The position numbers and the translations under genes were made by a program. DNA of 64,000 bases, taken from contig BSYQ01000003.1 in NCBI GenBank assembly GCA_030272585.1, forward strand, positions 1,488,001 to 1,552,000, read 5' to 3'. The stretch is from Bryopsis sp. KO-2023. Taxonomy: Eukaryota; Chlorophyta; Ulvophyceae; Bryopsidales; Bryopsidaceae. Below are positions 23,086 through 34,082 of this stretch, one piece after another; the first letter of the stretch is position 1, and the number at the start of each line of letters is the position of its first letter. Under the pieces are notes generated by a model. The model ran no database searches. It had not been told where the DNA came from and saw only the letters and a program-made list of their open reading frames with translations.

Positions 23086-23898
23086 TCAGTCCCAGCCATC
23101 AAATCCATTTCCCTTCATGATGTTTGCGAAGCCTTCCGACCTGCTGACTTTCTGAAAACAACACCACCATCCCAAATAGCTATATGCAGCCACCAATACT
23201 GTCTTTTAACAAATACCAGGTGCTACGTTGAGGAAAAGGCAGTGGGGTTTCTGCTTTTTTTTTTGAGGATTGATTTTATGTAATGCTATTAATATCTTGA
23301 TCCGACAGCAGTTGTGCGCAAAACTGTGATTTTTTTTTGGAGAGGAACAAAAATGCTTGCCTCCAGTGAGTTTACTGCAACCTATTCAGACTTTTAAGTT
23401 ATTTTGGCGCTGTTCCGCGCTTAGTGATTGACGATCGAAATATGAAATGCTTACCCCCAACCAATTGTCTCGTCCGTTTCGACCTCGGTTCCTCCTCCTC
23501 CCACCGCGTCTCCCTGAATTGAACCAACGCACCTCCATCAATCCCTCGTCACCATTACCACAAGAAACCTCCCCATTGCACCACAACCCAAACATCCCCC
23601 CCTTTCAATTTCGGTGTTAGGAACTGGACAAATCCTTGTGGATCAGCGGCGGCTATGAGCACTCACCCGCAAGCCTTCTCAAGTTGATCGAGCCCGAAAA
23701 CACGCCCTCCTTAGCGACGCCTGGGTGAAAAGATCGACTGCCGTCAGCATCCAGGGAAGCGCGGTCATCGAAATCGAAAATGACCAAGTTTTTGTGTCCC
23801 TCCCTACCGATATGGGTTCCACTCATAAACTCATCCTCGGCGTGCGCCGCCAAACTCAAAGCGAGGAAAAGCAATATTATGAGCACAGTGCATCTCAT
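23086..23898 (-). CDS. Small secreted basic protein
   Basis: Three exons in phase on the minus strand: 23898-23667, 23513-23455, 23151-23086, giving 118 residues. The N-terminus is a classical signal peptide (MRCTVLIILLFLALSLAAHA) with a likely cleavage after AHA. The mature part is acidic first (NLVIFDFDDRASLDADGS), then strongly basic with an RRGGRRRNRGRNGR run, and ends NIMKGNGFDGWD. No family recognised. The first donor is GTGAGT and the others are ordinary. It is head to head with the lipase gene (24434) across 535 bp, which may be a shared promoter. The small second exon makes the model less certain than the signal peptide exon. Confidence 0.5.
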
Positions 23899-24433
23899 CC
23901 TGTCGAGAGGCCTGGCGGAGAGTTGGATCGAGGGAGGAATAGCGACTCACAACAAAAATTTGGTGAAACGACGCCAGCTGGCTGCGATGGGAATACAAGT
24001 TATCCACACCAGACACGTGACTGAAGTCATTTGCCAGTTCACCCTCAATTTCCCCCAGAGACGAAACAGCTGAAAATGACGTTTCGAGAGAGGTGCGGCA
24101 GCCGCCACGAGGGTTTGACGCACCAAACGAAAGCAAGGAAAGCAAGAAAATGTATAGGGCGGTTGATCGGTTATGATTCACTACAGAGTGCATTTCTGTG
24201 GGGTGGTGGATGGCAAATTTGTCACTCTTACAAGTGTTCCACTCGAAATCGTTGCGAATCGAAAAACCACACAAACCAGCGAAACCTCCCTCCCTTGTCC
24301 CGGCTAAATGAACGGAACGCTACAAATTATCACACCTTATGAGTGGGGTCACTTCAAAATTGGCAATTTCCCCCCCTCCACCCAGAAACATTTCTCGCTG
24401 CTGTCAGAAGCTCCGAGTCAGACTTCGATCGCC

Positions 24434-26575
24434 ATGCTGTGGTTTATCCGAGCCGTGCTACTGGCAGAATTGCTTTGCGGATGTCTTGGTAATTTTATGT
24501 TCGTTCATTCGTGTCCCTGCTTTCGCTCTGTTGGGCCCCTGGTCGCAATCTGGAAATGAGCTGGCTTTTCGGTTCGTAGGCGCCCCTGTGAACAGCGACT
24601 TCTTTCGTGGGTTGGGATCAGGAAGGCGTGGGTAGGTCGGCCACTTGGAAAATTGACCCAAAACGTGTCAGAATCGCACCAGAATCGTCAAGGTTGCCTG
24701 CACTTTCTGCTTTGATAATCACCTACACATAAGAAAAATTGAACTGCTTCCTGTTGTAGTTTATGGAGAACGGCATTGAGAAAAGCATTGGGAAATTCCT
24801 GACAGAATATGTTTGCTTCAACCTGTGATAAATGCAGGTGCTTTTGTTTCTGTATTTTTTGGAGGGGGGGGGGGAGTTGATGTATTGTTCATTAGTGATT
24901 TTCTATTTGTGTGTGTGTGAAGGGGAGGAGATATTTCTCATCCCGGGGTAGTGTTCGACAATCCACCTGAGAAGGATCCCAGTTTGAATCCCTCTTTGAA
25001 TCCACGTATAATCCATGATGCTTATCAGGATGTGCACCTCGACATGGCCGAGACCAGGATGATGGCTATGCTGATATCCATCGTGTATTGCCACAACGAA
25101 ACCAGTTTGAAATCCTGGACCTGCTTCCGCTGCAAAGATCCCTTGATCGAGGGATTTGTGGTTCATGAGATTGTTTCGATTGATTCTTGGGATTTTTTCG
25201 GGTATATCGGATATTTCCCCAAAACCAATGCCAAGGTCATAGTCTTCCGGTGAGGATGCAGGGTTTTTGTTTCTTGCGCACAATGCTGAATTGTCTTGGA
25301 CGATTTTCGCAGGCCTCGGATGGATTTTGAATTTTTAGAAAGAGGGTTCAGAATTGATTGGATTTTTCAATTCAGCCTGGTGGATGGGCGCCTTCGCTTC
25401 CGAAAACCTGTTTTCCGAGGGTTATGCTGATTTTCATTTTGGTTATCTGTTCAATACCATCCTCTGTGCTCTGTCGATTAATTTTCCCCAAACAGGGTAC
25501 CAAACAAGATGTATATTATCTACTATAAAATATATACTTTCACATAGTGAAACCGAAGCACATTTTTCCCACATTTACGGTACACTCTTTTGCTGATGTC
25601 ATGTTATTGTCTTTTTTTCCCTTGCAGTGGCACAAACGAACACAGTTTGTGGAATTGGGTGGAAGACCTGAGGGCTGAAAGGAGTTCTTATCCCCTGGGC
25701 ATACCCGGAACCGACGGAGCTTACGTCCACACAGGCTTTTTCACCCTGTGGAACAGCAGCGGAGCCAAAGCAAGAATGACCATGGCCCTGGCAGAGTTGA
25801 TGGAGAAAACAGGGTGGGGCGGTACGCTTTATGTAGGAGGCCATTCGATGGGGGCTGCCGTCGCATCGCTGTGTGCCTTGTACATGAAGTACATGTTCGA
25901 TCTTCAGGATGTTAGAGTTTACACCTTCGGCTCCCCCAGAGTAGGAAACACTGATTTCGTGAAGGTCTACGAGAAAATGGTGGGTGTCCTGATTTATAAT
26001 ATTGTTTTTTTACGTTGCTTTTTGTATCTAGTTCTGAAACCTAACACAATTACAATATCTCTTACTTGCAGATTTGTGCCGATGCCCGTTTTTGGCCTTT
26101 TTTTTTTTGGGGGGGGGGGTAGTTGTACTTGGGGGAGAAACAAACAAACAGAAAATGGGGTATATGTTGAATTCCACCTGCTAAAGGCACTACTCAGGGT
26201 ATCGAAAAGGCACTCGACGTATATGGAGCAATCAAATCCATTGATAACTTGTAAATGTATGGGTGTGGGTCTGATTCTCCAGTGTCTGGGGTTTTGCAGA
26301 CGTCCGTGAGTGTGCGAATGACACACATGGCTGATATCGTCCCAAGCGTCCCACTCACATGGTTTGGGTACCATCATTTCCCAAGGGAGGTTTGGCAAAC
26401 CGACGTTTTCAATTCCACCACCAACACCACCGAGTTCCATTACAAGATTTGTAATGGGAGTGGGGAGGACCCCAGTTGCCATTTGAGTGTGTGTGGCTGG
26501 GCTATTTGCAGGAATATTACACAGCACAAATGGTACATGGGTATGCCCATGCATAACGAACATGAGGAGTGCTGA
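24434..26575 (+). CDS. Secreted class 3 lipase (alpha/beta hydrolase)
   Basis: Four exons in phase: 24434-24488, 24952-25249, 25628-25979, 26300-26575, giving 326 residues. Exon 1 is a signal peptide (MLWFIRAVLLAELLCGC). The core has the class 3 lipase landmarks: VIVFRGTNE with the oxyanion-hole region, the nucleophile elbow GHSMGAA (Ser), YTFGSPRVGN, ADIVPSVP with the catalytic Asp, and ITQHKWYMG with the likely catalytic His near the C-terminus. WFGYHHFPREVW after the Asp is also typical. It should hydrolyse lipid esters outside the cell or in the secretory route. Two clusters of Cys fit disulfides. Acceptor choice for exon 2 (GGGGTAG) was made because it keeps phase. The stop is followed by a TGTAA at about 26618, a green-algal style poly(A) signal. 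Confidence 0.9.
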
Positions 26576-26893
26576 GTGGCGCTCGGTTGCTCGATGTGTG
26601 GGAAGAAGGGACGGAAATTTGTAAAATGATTGAAAGTGTAAATGTGTATTTATTTGGTCACCAAGTTGTACTTTCTGAGGTGTATATTTTTTTCAATTAT
26701 GATATTTTTATTTTTATTTTTACTTGTGTTTGTGTGCATAAGGGGGGGCCTCAAGTTTCAGGGAAAAGAAAGAAACTTCCATGCACAGCAAGCTCTGATC
26801 AAAGAAGTTGTCAAAAATCAATGCTGTATGACCGAATACGAACTCGTCCTATTTTTCCCAGCCCCCCCTCTAGACAAAAAGAAAAAACTCCAA
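26576..26893. other. Convergent 3' region
   Basis: Between the lipase stop (plus) and the exonuclease stop (minus). Contains GT- and T-rich sequence with a TGTAA near 26618; nothing else. Confidence 0.6.
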
Positions 26894-28638
26894 CTAATTT
26901 TCAAACAATTCTTCGTACAACCTAGAACAAACGTAAGCGTCCAATGCTCCATACTGAATGGCCGCATGGAACAGCGGCCTTTCCCAATTGACGGTTTGCA
27001 AACTTTTTGGTTTTTTCATTTCGAGGCCCAAAACCAGCTTGACTAATCTTTTCATGCCCACTCTGTTGTTGCCCTCCCCACCGCCATTATTGACTTTTCT
27101 TGAGTATTCGATGTCGAGGTCCATCCAATTTTGCAACCTGACCCCAAAATGGTAGTCCAGTTTTCTTTTGTCGCAGGTGAGGTCCACTCCGGCCTTGATG
27201 ATGCTTTGATCCTTTGAAACAGAAACACCGTTTTGAGTTGGGATATGTTTTTTTGACGTAACAGGTAAAAGAGATTGTTTTGAAGCAACTCAAAACGTAT
27301 CGGATTTACCCGTTTTCATCCACCTTTTCTTTGGATGTCGAGTAAAAAAAAGATCTGGTTGCGGAAAAGGGAAAACAAAAATTGAAAACGATCCTGGAGT
27401 CGTGCAAAGAACTTCTGTGTTCAAAAATATAAATATGACACCTTTCGATTGGCACACCCGATTTTTCGGTCAGAAAACTAGATTTTGCGCCACAGGTCCC
27501 CCCCCCTTTTAAAAATAAATAATGTATTTATTCTCTCTCTAAAAAACCAGAAGAACTGTATATTTTGTATCTTGAAAAAGCAACGAATTTTAATATCGAT
27601 GTGTTTGCCTGTCTAATCTCAGCACCAAATTAAAACACAATTATTTAAACATCCCTCCTTTTCTGATATACATCTTTTTGGAACATAAATCAGTCGATTT
27701 TTTCCAAAGTTGCACGTTCGTCCACACATAATTTTCACTTTTTTTTCCATCCCCCCACACACAAAGAAATTCAGTTTTTGTTGCGACACTTCCCCAGAAA
27801 ATCTCACCTCGAGGAGGTCTTTCAGCTTTTGGGTCATTCCAGTCTGGATGGTGTGGAACAGAATCACCTGCAGCTCATCCACCGAGGGATCCCTGAAACA
27901 AATTTGTATCAATGCGATCGTATTGTCTTGCCCCCTCCTCCTCTCAGGCTTCCACTCCGTATCGAACCCCAGCACCGTCACACCCAATTCTCGAATGTGG
28001 TCGCACCACTCACCCACATCCTCCCTCCTTTCAACGATCACCGGTTCACCGTCGTACCGAATGTACCGGTCATCTTTCACCCCCACCTTTGAGCGTCGAT
28101 CGTTAACCTCACACCAATCAGGGGTCGTCCAATTTGCGTCGTCGCCAGGATTGACGAGGGAGGGGCTGGCCCACGTGGAGTGGGTTTCCCATTCGGAATT
28201 CTTTTCTCGACTGTACCCCCAGTCGTCGACTGCCGGTCTTGACGAGTTCGCTTCCGGTTCCGGTTCTTCTAAAATTCGCAAGTCGTCAAGAACGCGCCAG
28301 ACATCCTCAGAGTCGCCCCACCCAGTTTCTGAAGGTGCCGTGCCCGCTCGTCCGTAGTCTGGTTCACCCCAACCCGAAGCAGCAGTCTGACATCCGTCAC
28401 TACGAAAGGCTTCAGAAAGGGGGGGAAACTGCATGCCATCGTCTTCCTCCTCCTCCGACACGTTTTCCGTCTCCGGATGCACTACCTCGACCAACCCGAC
28501 TTCAGCAAAATTTCTCCTCCTTCCGTGCATTTTCGATCCGTCTGTTCGTTCCTCGCCTTTCGTCTGGCTTGTCGCTGCTCGTAACCTGCGAGAAATCAAA
28601 AACGAGTTCAACACGACTCCGGTAGCCACGATGGACAT
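26894..28638 (-). CDS. DEDD-type 3'-5' exonuclease domain protein
   Basis: Two exons on the minus strand, 28638-27808 and 27211-26894, 382 residues. The first 180 residues are acidic, Trp- and Ser-rich and look disordered. From about residue 200 the DnaQ/Werner-type exonuclease domain begins: Exo I is GFDTEWKP, followed by NTIALIQICF; Exo II lies around QNWMDLDIE; Exo III is AAIQYGALDAY, so the protein is the DEDDy type. C-terminal KRLVKLVLGLEMKKP.. is the usual helix before Exo III. The start region (MSIVATGVVLNSFLISRRL) is hydrophobic then basic and could be an organelle signal or anchor. Role: removal of nucleotides from 3' ends, in DNA repair or RNA processing; the substrate cannot be told from sequence. 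Confidence 0.9.
27229..27297. repeat. Intronic stem-loop, 12-bp perfect arms
   Basis: CGTTTTGAGTTG at 27229-27240 and CAACTCAAAACG at 27286-27297, loop 45 nt, inside the single intron of the exonuclease gene just 5' of the last exon's acceptor. Confidence 0.85.
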
Positions 28639-29221
28639 GCCAACAGCACCTCCAGTCGAAAAGCAGCGCCGAGTCGGTTTACCTTAGAACCAACGGGTTC
28701 GCTTTATATTGCCGTTTTCGTTGCCGCTGCTTTCCCCAAATTCGAGTCCCGCCCAAAAATATGGTGGAAAGGCTGTGGGGTCGAAGTGATTATGTATTAG
28801 CTGTCAGCTTCAAATCTGACAAAATATCAATTTGCACGGCCTGCCAGAAAGCAATCAAGGGAGGTTCCAGGGTTTCTCGAAAGCCAAAGAACATCCCAAC
28901 TGACCGAATTCCTTTGATTCTTTCCATTTCCCCGAAAGTCCCACCCAAGAGATTAAACCTTGTGAAAGGAAGCAGGAATCTTTTTGTCCAGCATGTGCCA
29001 GTTTGTGGGTCGTGATGCCAGGGAAGAACAAGCAAGAACTTGATTTTGGTCAAATGTGCTACTGCATCTCACTAAAATTCCAGTTCCGTGGCAGCTTGGC
29101 GCCCGAGAACAGCAGTCTGAAGTCCCAAGACCCACCAGAATGCAGGGTTTAATACGACCGACGTCTTTTTTGGCTGGGACTTCTTTTTTTTTTTCGTTCC
29201 AGATTTTTTTACAACGGACTA
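28639..29221. other. Intergenic, upstream of the exonuclease gene
   Basis: Probable promoter side of the exonuclease gene. No coding sequence recognised. Confidence 0.5.
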
Positions 29222-29500
29222 CTGTAATACGCAAATCTTTCGCGCTGCTTTAGGATCGCTCGTCTTTTTTTTCGCCTACCTTATTTTCGTCTCCACAGAT
29301 GGGCACGAAAATAAAGCAGTGCGAAAATAAAGCAAACGCGTGATTGGGTATAATCTGTAGTTACAAACTTGCGTACCTGAATAGCCTTGGTTTTTCCGCC
29401 TGCTTTATTTTCGTTCCTGCTCTTTTTTCGCCTACCTTATTTTTCGTGCTTTGGTCCGCGCGCGAAAATAAAGCAGCGCGAAAAGATTTGCGTATTACAG
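29222..29500. mobile_element. MITE with 31-bp terminal inverted repeats and TA flanks
   Basis: Left end CTGTAATACGCAAATCTTTC.. and right end (reverse complement) CTGTAATACGCAAATCTTTT.. match over about 31 bp with a single indel. TA flanks both ends (29220-29221 and 29501-29502), the target duplication of Tc1/mariner-type elements. The inside is made of repeats of CGAAAATAAAGCA and its complement, so it folds on itself. 279 bp, no open frame: a non-autonomous element. Confidence 0.85.
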
Positions 29501-29502
29501 TA

Positions 29503-29970
29503 CTTTATTGTGACTTGTTTGACAATGAATATTAAGACATCATAGCATAAACAACAGAAAAAAACATGTTTCGTTGTAACTGACAGTTAATGAAATGGAG
29601 AGGGAGATCTGGTTTCTTCCATTTCTTATTATTGTGGATATCATGTGTGGATGTTTTTTTCTGATGAGAATTTTTGTCTTGTGCATGACATAGCGACGTA
29701 CTGATTTAAATCTCCTTTGTATTTCTCGTGCTCCCCCCCAAAAAAAAAGAAAACAAAAAACTTTCATACTTCCAGTCTACTCACTTGAGAATGACCAGGT
29801 TCACAGAAGGAAAAGAGAGAAAAGTCTCCACACATTTTTATATCTGAATTTCATTTCCAAGACTCCATACATCATGCTACTTTTCACGAAAGATAAAGCC
29901 AACCCAAGCCTGCCCTAACAATATTTTTGCCATTTTTTTGCCCTGTTTTTTTCCACCGACTATATCTAAA
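29503..29970. other. Intergenic
   Basis: 3' flank of the ABC transporter gene; AT-rich, no gene seen. Confidence 0.6.
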
Positions 29971-32900
29971 TCACTCCTCCACACTGTCGAGGTCATCCAC
30001 AGTTGCCGACTTGGCCCATAATTGCGCATATTTTCCTCCGAGCGCCAGCAATTCTTGATGAGACCCCACCTCCAGCACCCGTCCGTTGTCTAAAACTGCC
30101 ACTTGATCGCATTGAGCTGCGGTCGACAGGCGGTGGGCCACGAATATCGATGTTCGGCCCTGAGCCAAGTGCCTGGCAGCTTCGAGGATGTCCCGCTCGG
30201 TCGACATATCCAAAGCTGATGTAGCTTCGTCGAAAAGGAAAATTTTTGGAGCCTGAAAAATGATACGTCGGGGGGAAAAAAAAAACAAAAAAAAAACCAT
30301 AAAAAGTGAGGAGCGGAATCTTTCAGCATGTGGAAAAAAGGCAAAGCTTGACAAAAACACACCCAAAAAAAAATCTGACGTTGGCAAAACAGCGATTCTG
30401 ACCTGCAAAAACACCCTTGCGATCGCCACTCTTTGCTTTTCCCCTCCGCTGAGTTTCAAGCCTCGTTCCCCAACGATGGTGCCGTACCCATCCGGCATGG
30501 ACAAAATCGCATCGTGAATTTTCGCAGCCTTAGCGGCATTGTGCACCTCTTCTTCGCTGGCATCCAAGTTTCCATACCGAATGTTGTGGAAAATCGTGTC
30601 GTTGAAAAGCACCATGTCTTGAGGGACCTGGCCCATCGCTTGCCTCATGCTTTTGAGCGTGATGTCGCGGATGTCCTGGCCTCCGATTTGGATTGCACCG
30701 CTTTGGACGTCGTAAAAACGGAACAGCAATCTCAACAGGGTGGACTTGCCGCTGCCGCTCGTACCGACGATTCCACAGCTCGTACCGGCCGGAATTCTTA
30801 AGGAGAAGTTCTGTAGGAAGGAGAAAAAAAAACGAACATCGAGCGGATCTTCCTTGAATAATTACATGGGTCAGACTTGATGGCAAAACATGAAACTAAT
30901 TGCATGGATTTGTTGAAAATTCGGCAACTCACTAAAGAATGAAAACACACAGGGACAAAAGACAATCCCTTTCTCAAGATCGACCTTCCACTTCTATGTT
31001 AACACAAAAATCAAGCCTCGAATATCCAACACAGAAACGCACACACACACACCTCCAGAGTTGGCACATCGCGTCTGTATTCGAACCCCACGTTCTTCAT
31101 ATCAATATCGTAGCCATCCACGCAGCTTGGCAAATCTTTGGCATCTGGGCTCTCGGTGACTGTCGATTTCTGTCTGAGCAAAGCAAACATGGCCCCCATA
31201 TCCACCATGGATTGCTTGGTTTCTCGGTACACCGTTCCTAAGAAATTCAAGGGAAACGACAGCTGGAAAACAGACACTCATCGATTAAACATAGCATACA
31301 CAATATGAAACAACGGCATTTTCTGCTATCGAATTCAATCATAAAACCATGGACCCCCTTGACATGGGTTTTTCTCAGCAACACTTCTTTGGTGATCAGT
31401 TGCAAGATGTGGATTTTTTTCTTAAAATATCTACCTATCCCACCCCACCCCCCCCCGATTCAATTTCAATCTGTTACCTGAAAAAGAAGGCCATTGACCA
31501 TAACCAGGTCCCCAATAGTCATTGTTCCGGCCGCCACCCCTTGAGCCGCCATCAACATGGCCAACGAAAGCGTGGCGGAGAAAATGGCCGATTGGCCCCA
31601 ATTCAACAAGGCCAAGCTCTGCATGGTGCTGACGGCTGCTTTTTCATACCCCGCCAGACACTCCGCATGCCGTGCCCTTTCGTGGGCTTCGTTACGAAAA
31701 TACTTGACGGTTTCGTAGTTGATCAGGGAGTCCACCACTCGAGTGGTGCTCTGGTTGTCCATTTTGTTCATCTGTAACCTGCAATGGTAACCGTCTTTAG
31801 GTTATTTATAGTGTCCAATCCCTGGGTGTCTGATTCCAACGAACTATGCTGTTGAGGAATGCTCTTGTGGCCAAAACCAGTCGAGTCTTCGGCAGGGTTC
31901 GAACTCGTGTCAGCGAAATTTTTAATAAGCAAAAAATTTCACGAGTTCATGAATGGAAAAAGGTTCGATCCATCCGTCGTACCCATCGTCTTTCAGATTT
32001 TCACCTGAATTTGATTCTCCATGAGGTGACCAGGAAAGTGAAGATGGTATAGGCAGTGATCGTCCCCAACGTCAAAAAACCGAAAGCAGGGCCACAATAA
32101 TAAGCCAAAATTCCAGCGACCAAGGAAACTTCCAGGATGGTTGGAACCACATTGAACACCAGGGAGCCCAACACGAAGTTTATGCCCCGAAGACCTCTGT
32201 CCATTATCCGGCTGATGGCCCCGGTTTGCCTCGACAGGTGAAACCTGTCAGATAATAGCAGTGGTGTAATGGCACTTCACCGACCCCTGAGAAGAAAACA
32301 GGGGGAAAACCAACCAACTATGAGCGAAAAAGAAGTGCAAAGGAACCGTCAGGAAGAGTGCGTGTTTTTTTTTGCTTTGTTGGTTAAATGGCTCCTTTAC
32401 CGGTATATTAAATTACCGGTTTATTGGAGGTTTTCCCCGTGAAATGCACCAGGGTAGAAGCATGTCTGGGGTTCGATAGGGTGTTCCATTTACAAGTGGT
32501 CAATCTCTGGCAGAGGGGGAATTTTTTTTTTTTGGATTCTTCGAGTTTTTCGAGTTATTTTTTAATTTTTTTTTGGGGGGGCCATTGTTCACCTTCATTT
32601 CTACTTTAATTTTATTTTGGATTATGGATGAGTCATTATCACAAATAAAAAACCTGGTAACGGCGCTGCCGCATGAAACATAGAACCGCACATTTTTTGA
32701 GAATTTCCCCCAGAATCAGTTTTTCTAATGCAAAATAGGCATTCCCTTCTCCACAAAGGAAAAAAAAACCCTTCTTTTTCAAAATGGAAAAACTCACCCT
32801 AGGTCCAGACTGTGCAAGTGCACGAAGACGTTATCGGCCACGTTTCGGATGGTGCGTTGAGTGACGGTCGCAAAAACTGCACTTCGGAGTTCGTTGCAGA

Positions 32901-34082
32901 AAGCTGCTGTGGCCCTTATGACACCGTACGAAAGCAGCAGCGCTGGGGGGGTCAATGCCATTACGGCGGCAGCGGTGGGCGTCATGCCAGTAGGGTCAAG
33001 AGTAAGCGAATCGACGGCATGTTTGAACAGAAAAGGAACCTACCAACAAGACACAATCGTACGCATTTCATTGTGGACTTTTTTTCTTCTTGTTTTTTCT
33101 TTCTTTCTTCCTGTCTTTTTTTTTTTTTTTTTTTTTGGGGGGGGGGAGTTAGGGATGGTGCAATTGTGCTGCATTGATGGAAGCCTGATGTAATTCTGCC
33201 ACTGGATGAATTTGAAAATTAGACAATGAGTGCTGGCAACATGCCAAAATACGAAAATGGACGAAATCCTACACACACAAATGCGACAGAACGAATAGAA
33301 CAAACGAAAACAGACTCCCAGGGAGGGAGCTTGCAGTTTTATGCACATCCATCGAATTTCCAAAAAAGAAAAATCTTACCTGTACGTTCAGCAACTTTCC
33401 TGTACCCAGCAATCCCAGCGACAGCAGCACCCTTTTTTTTACGTCTGGATTTCCCTCCGGCCACAGATGAGTGAACAACGTTTTCAAAACTTCCGTGGTT
33501 TTCATTTCCTCCTCCATGATGCTCCCTTGCTTTGCAGGATCGGCTTCTTGGATTTTGCCATCTTTGGATTTCCCTCCTCCGTTTTTCACGGTGTCGTCAT
33601 TTTTGGTCAAGTTGGAGTAGGGGTAGCCATAAACCCAAGAAAAATCCTGAAAAAAAAAATCAAGAAAAACTTATCAAGAAAATGTGTGTATGTCAACAAG
33701 TTGGTTCCTCATTGCGATCATCTGCCGTACTGTGTTTTAAAATGTTGAAATGGAAAAAAAAGCAAAATTGGTGAGGAAAAGAAACGGGGGTTTTGAGGGG
33801 AAAAATTCCACCTTGTTTTCTTTTCCTTATTTTCGAAAATGGACGCTCGCGCTTGCGTACCTCCCCAGTTCGACAACGCCTGTCCAGAAGACGGCTTCGA
33901 TCGACGTCAAACGCAGCCGGGCGTTTCGTCCCAACCAATCCTTGAGACACGCAACATAAGCTCCTGAGCGCCGCGCCGCCGCCGCCGAGGTGATCTCCAA
34001 TAAGCGTGCCCAGCGCTTCGTTACCGATCCCCGTCGTGCGCGATAATTTCCAGAGCTCCTTTACGGACTTGCTTCCGAACAT
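29971..34082 (-). CDS. ATM1: Mitochondrial ABC half-transporter, ATM1/ABCB7 type
   Basis: Eight exons in phase on the minus strand: 34082-33861, 33646-33380, 33039-32798, 32244-32005, 31778-31478, 31262-31053, 30810-30403, 30252-29971; 723 residues. The N-terminus is Arg/Ser/Gly-rich without acidic clusters, like a mitochondrial presequence. The membrane domain carries the family's landmarks ([71 protein letters not shown]). The nucleotide-binding domain has Walker [11 protein letters not shown]-loop VPQDMVLF, signature [13 protein letters not shown], Walker [13 protein letters not shown] and the H-loop FVAHRLST. The ATM1/ABCB7 family exports a glutathione-linked sulfur compound from the mitochondrial matrix for cytosolic Fe-S protein assembly. 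Length and order are normal for the family and nothing is broken. Confidence 0.95.

Noticed and set aside
27710-28357. 215-codon plus-strand open frame
   Set aside because: Antisense shadow of the exonuclease gene's first exon.
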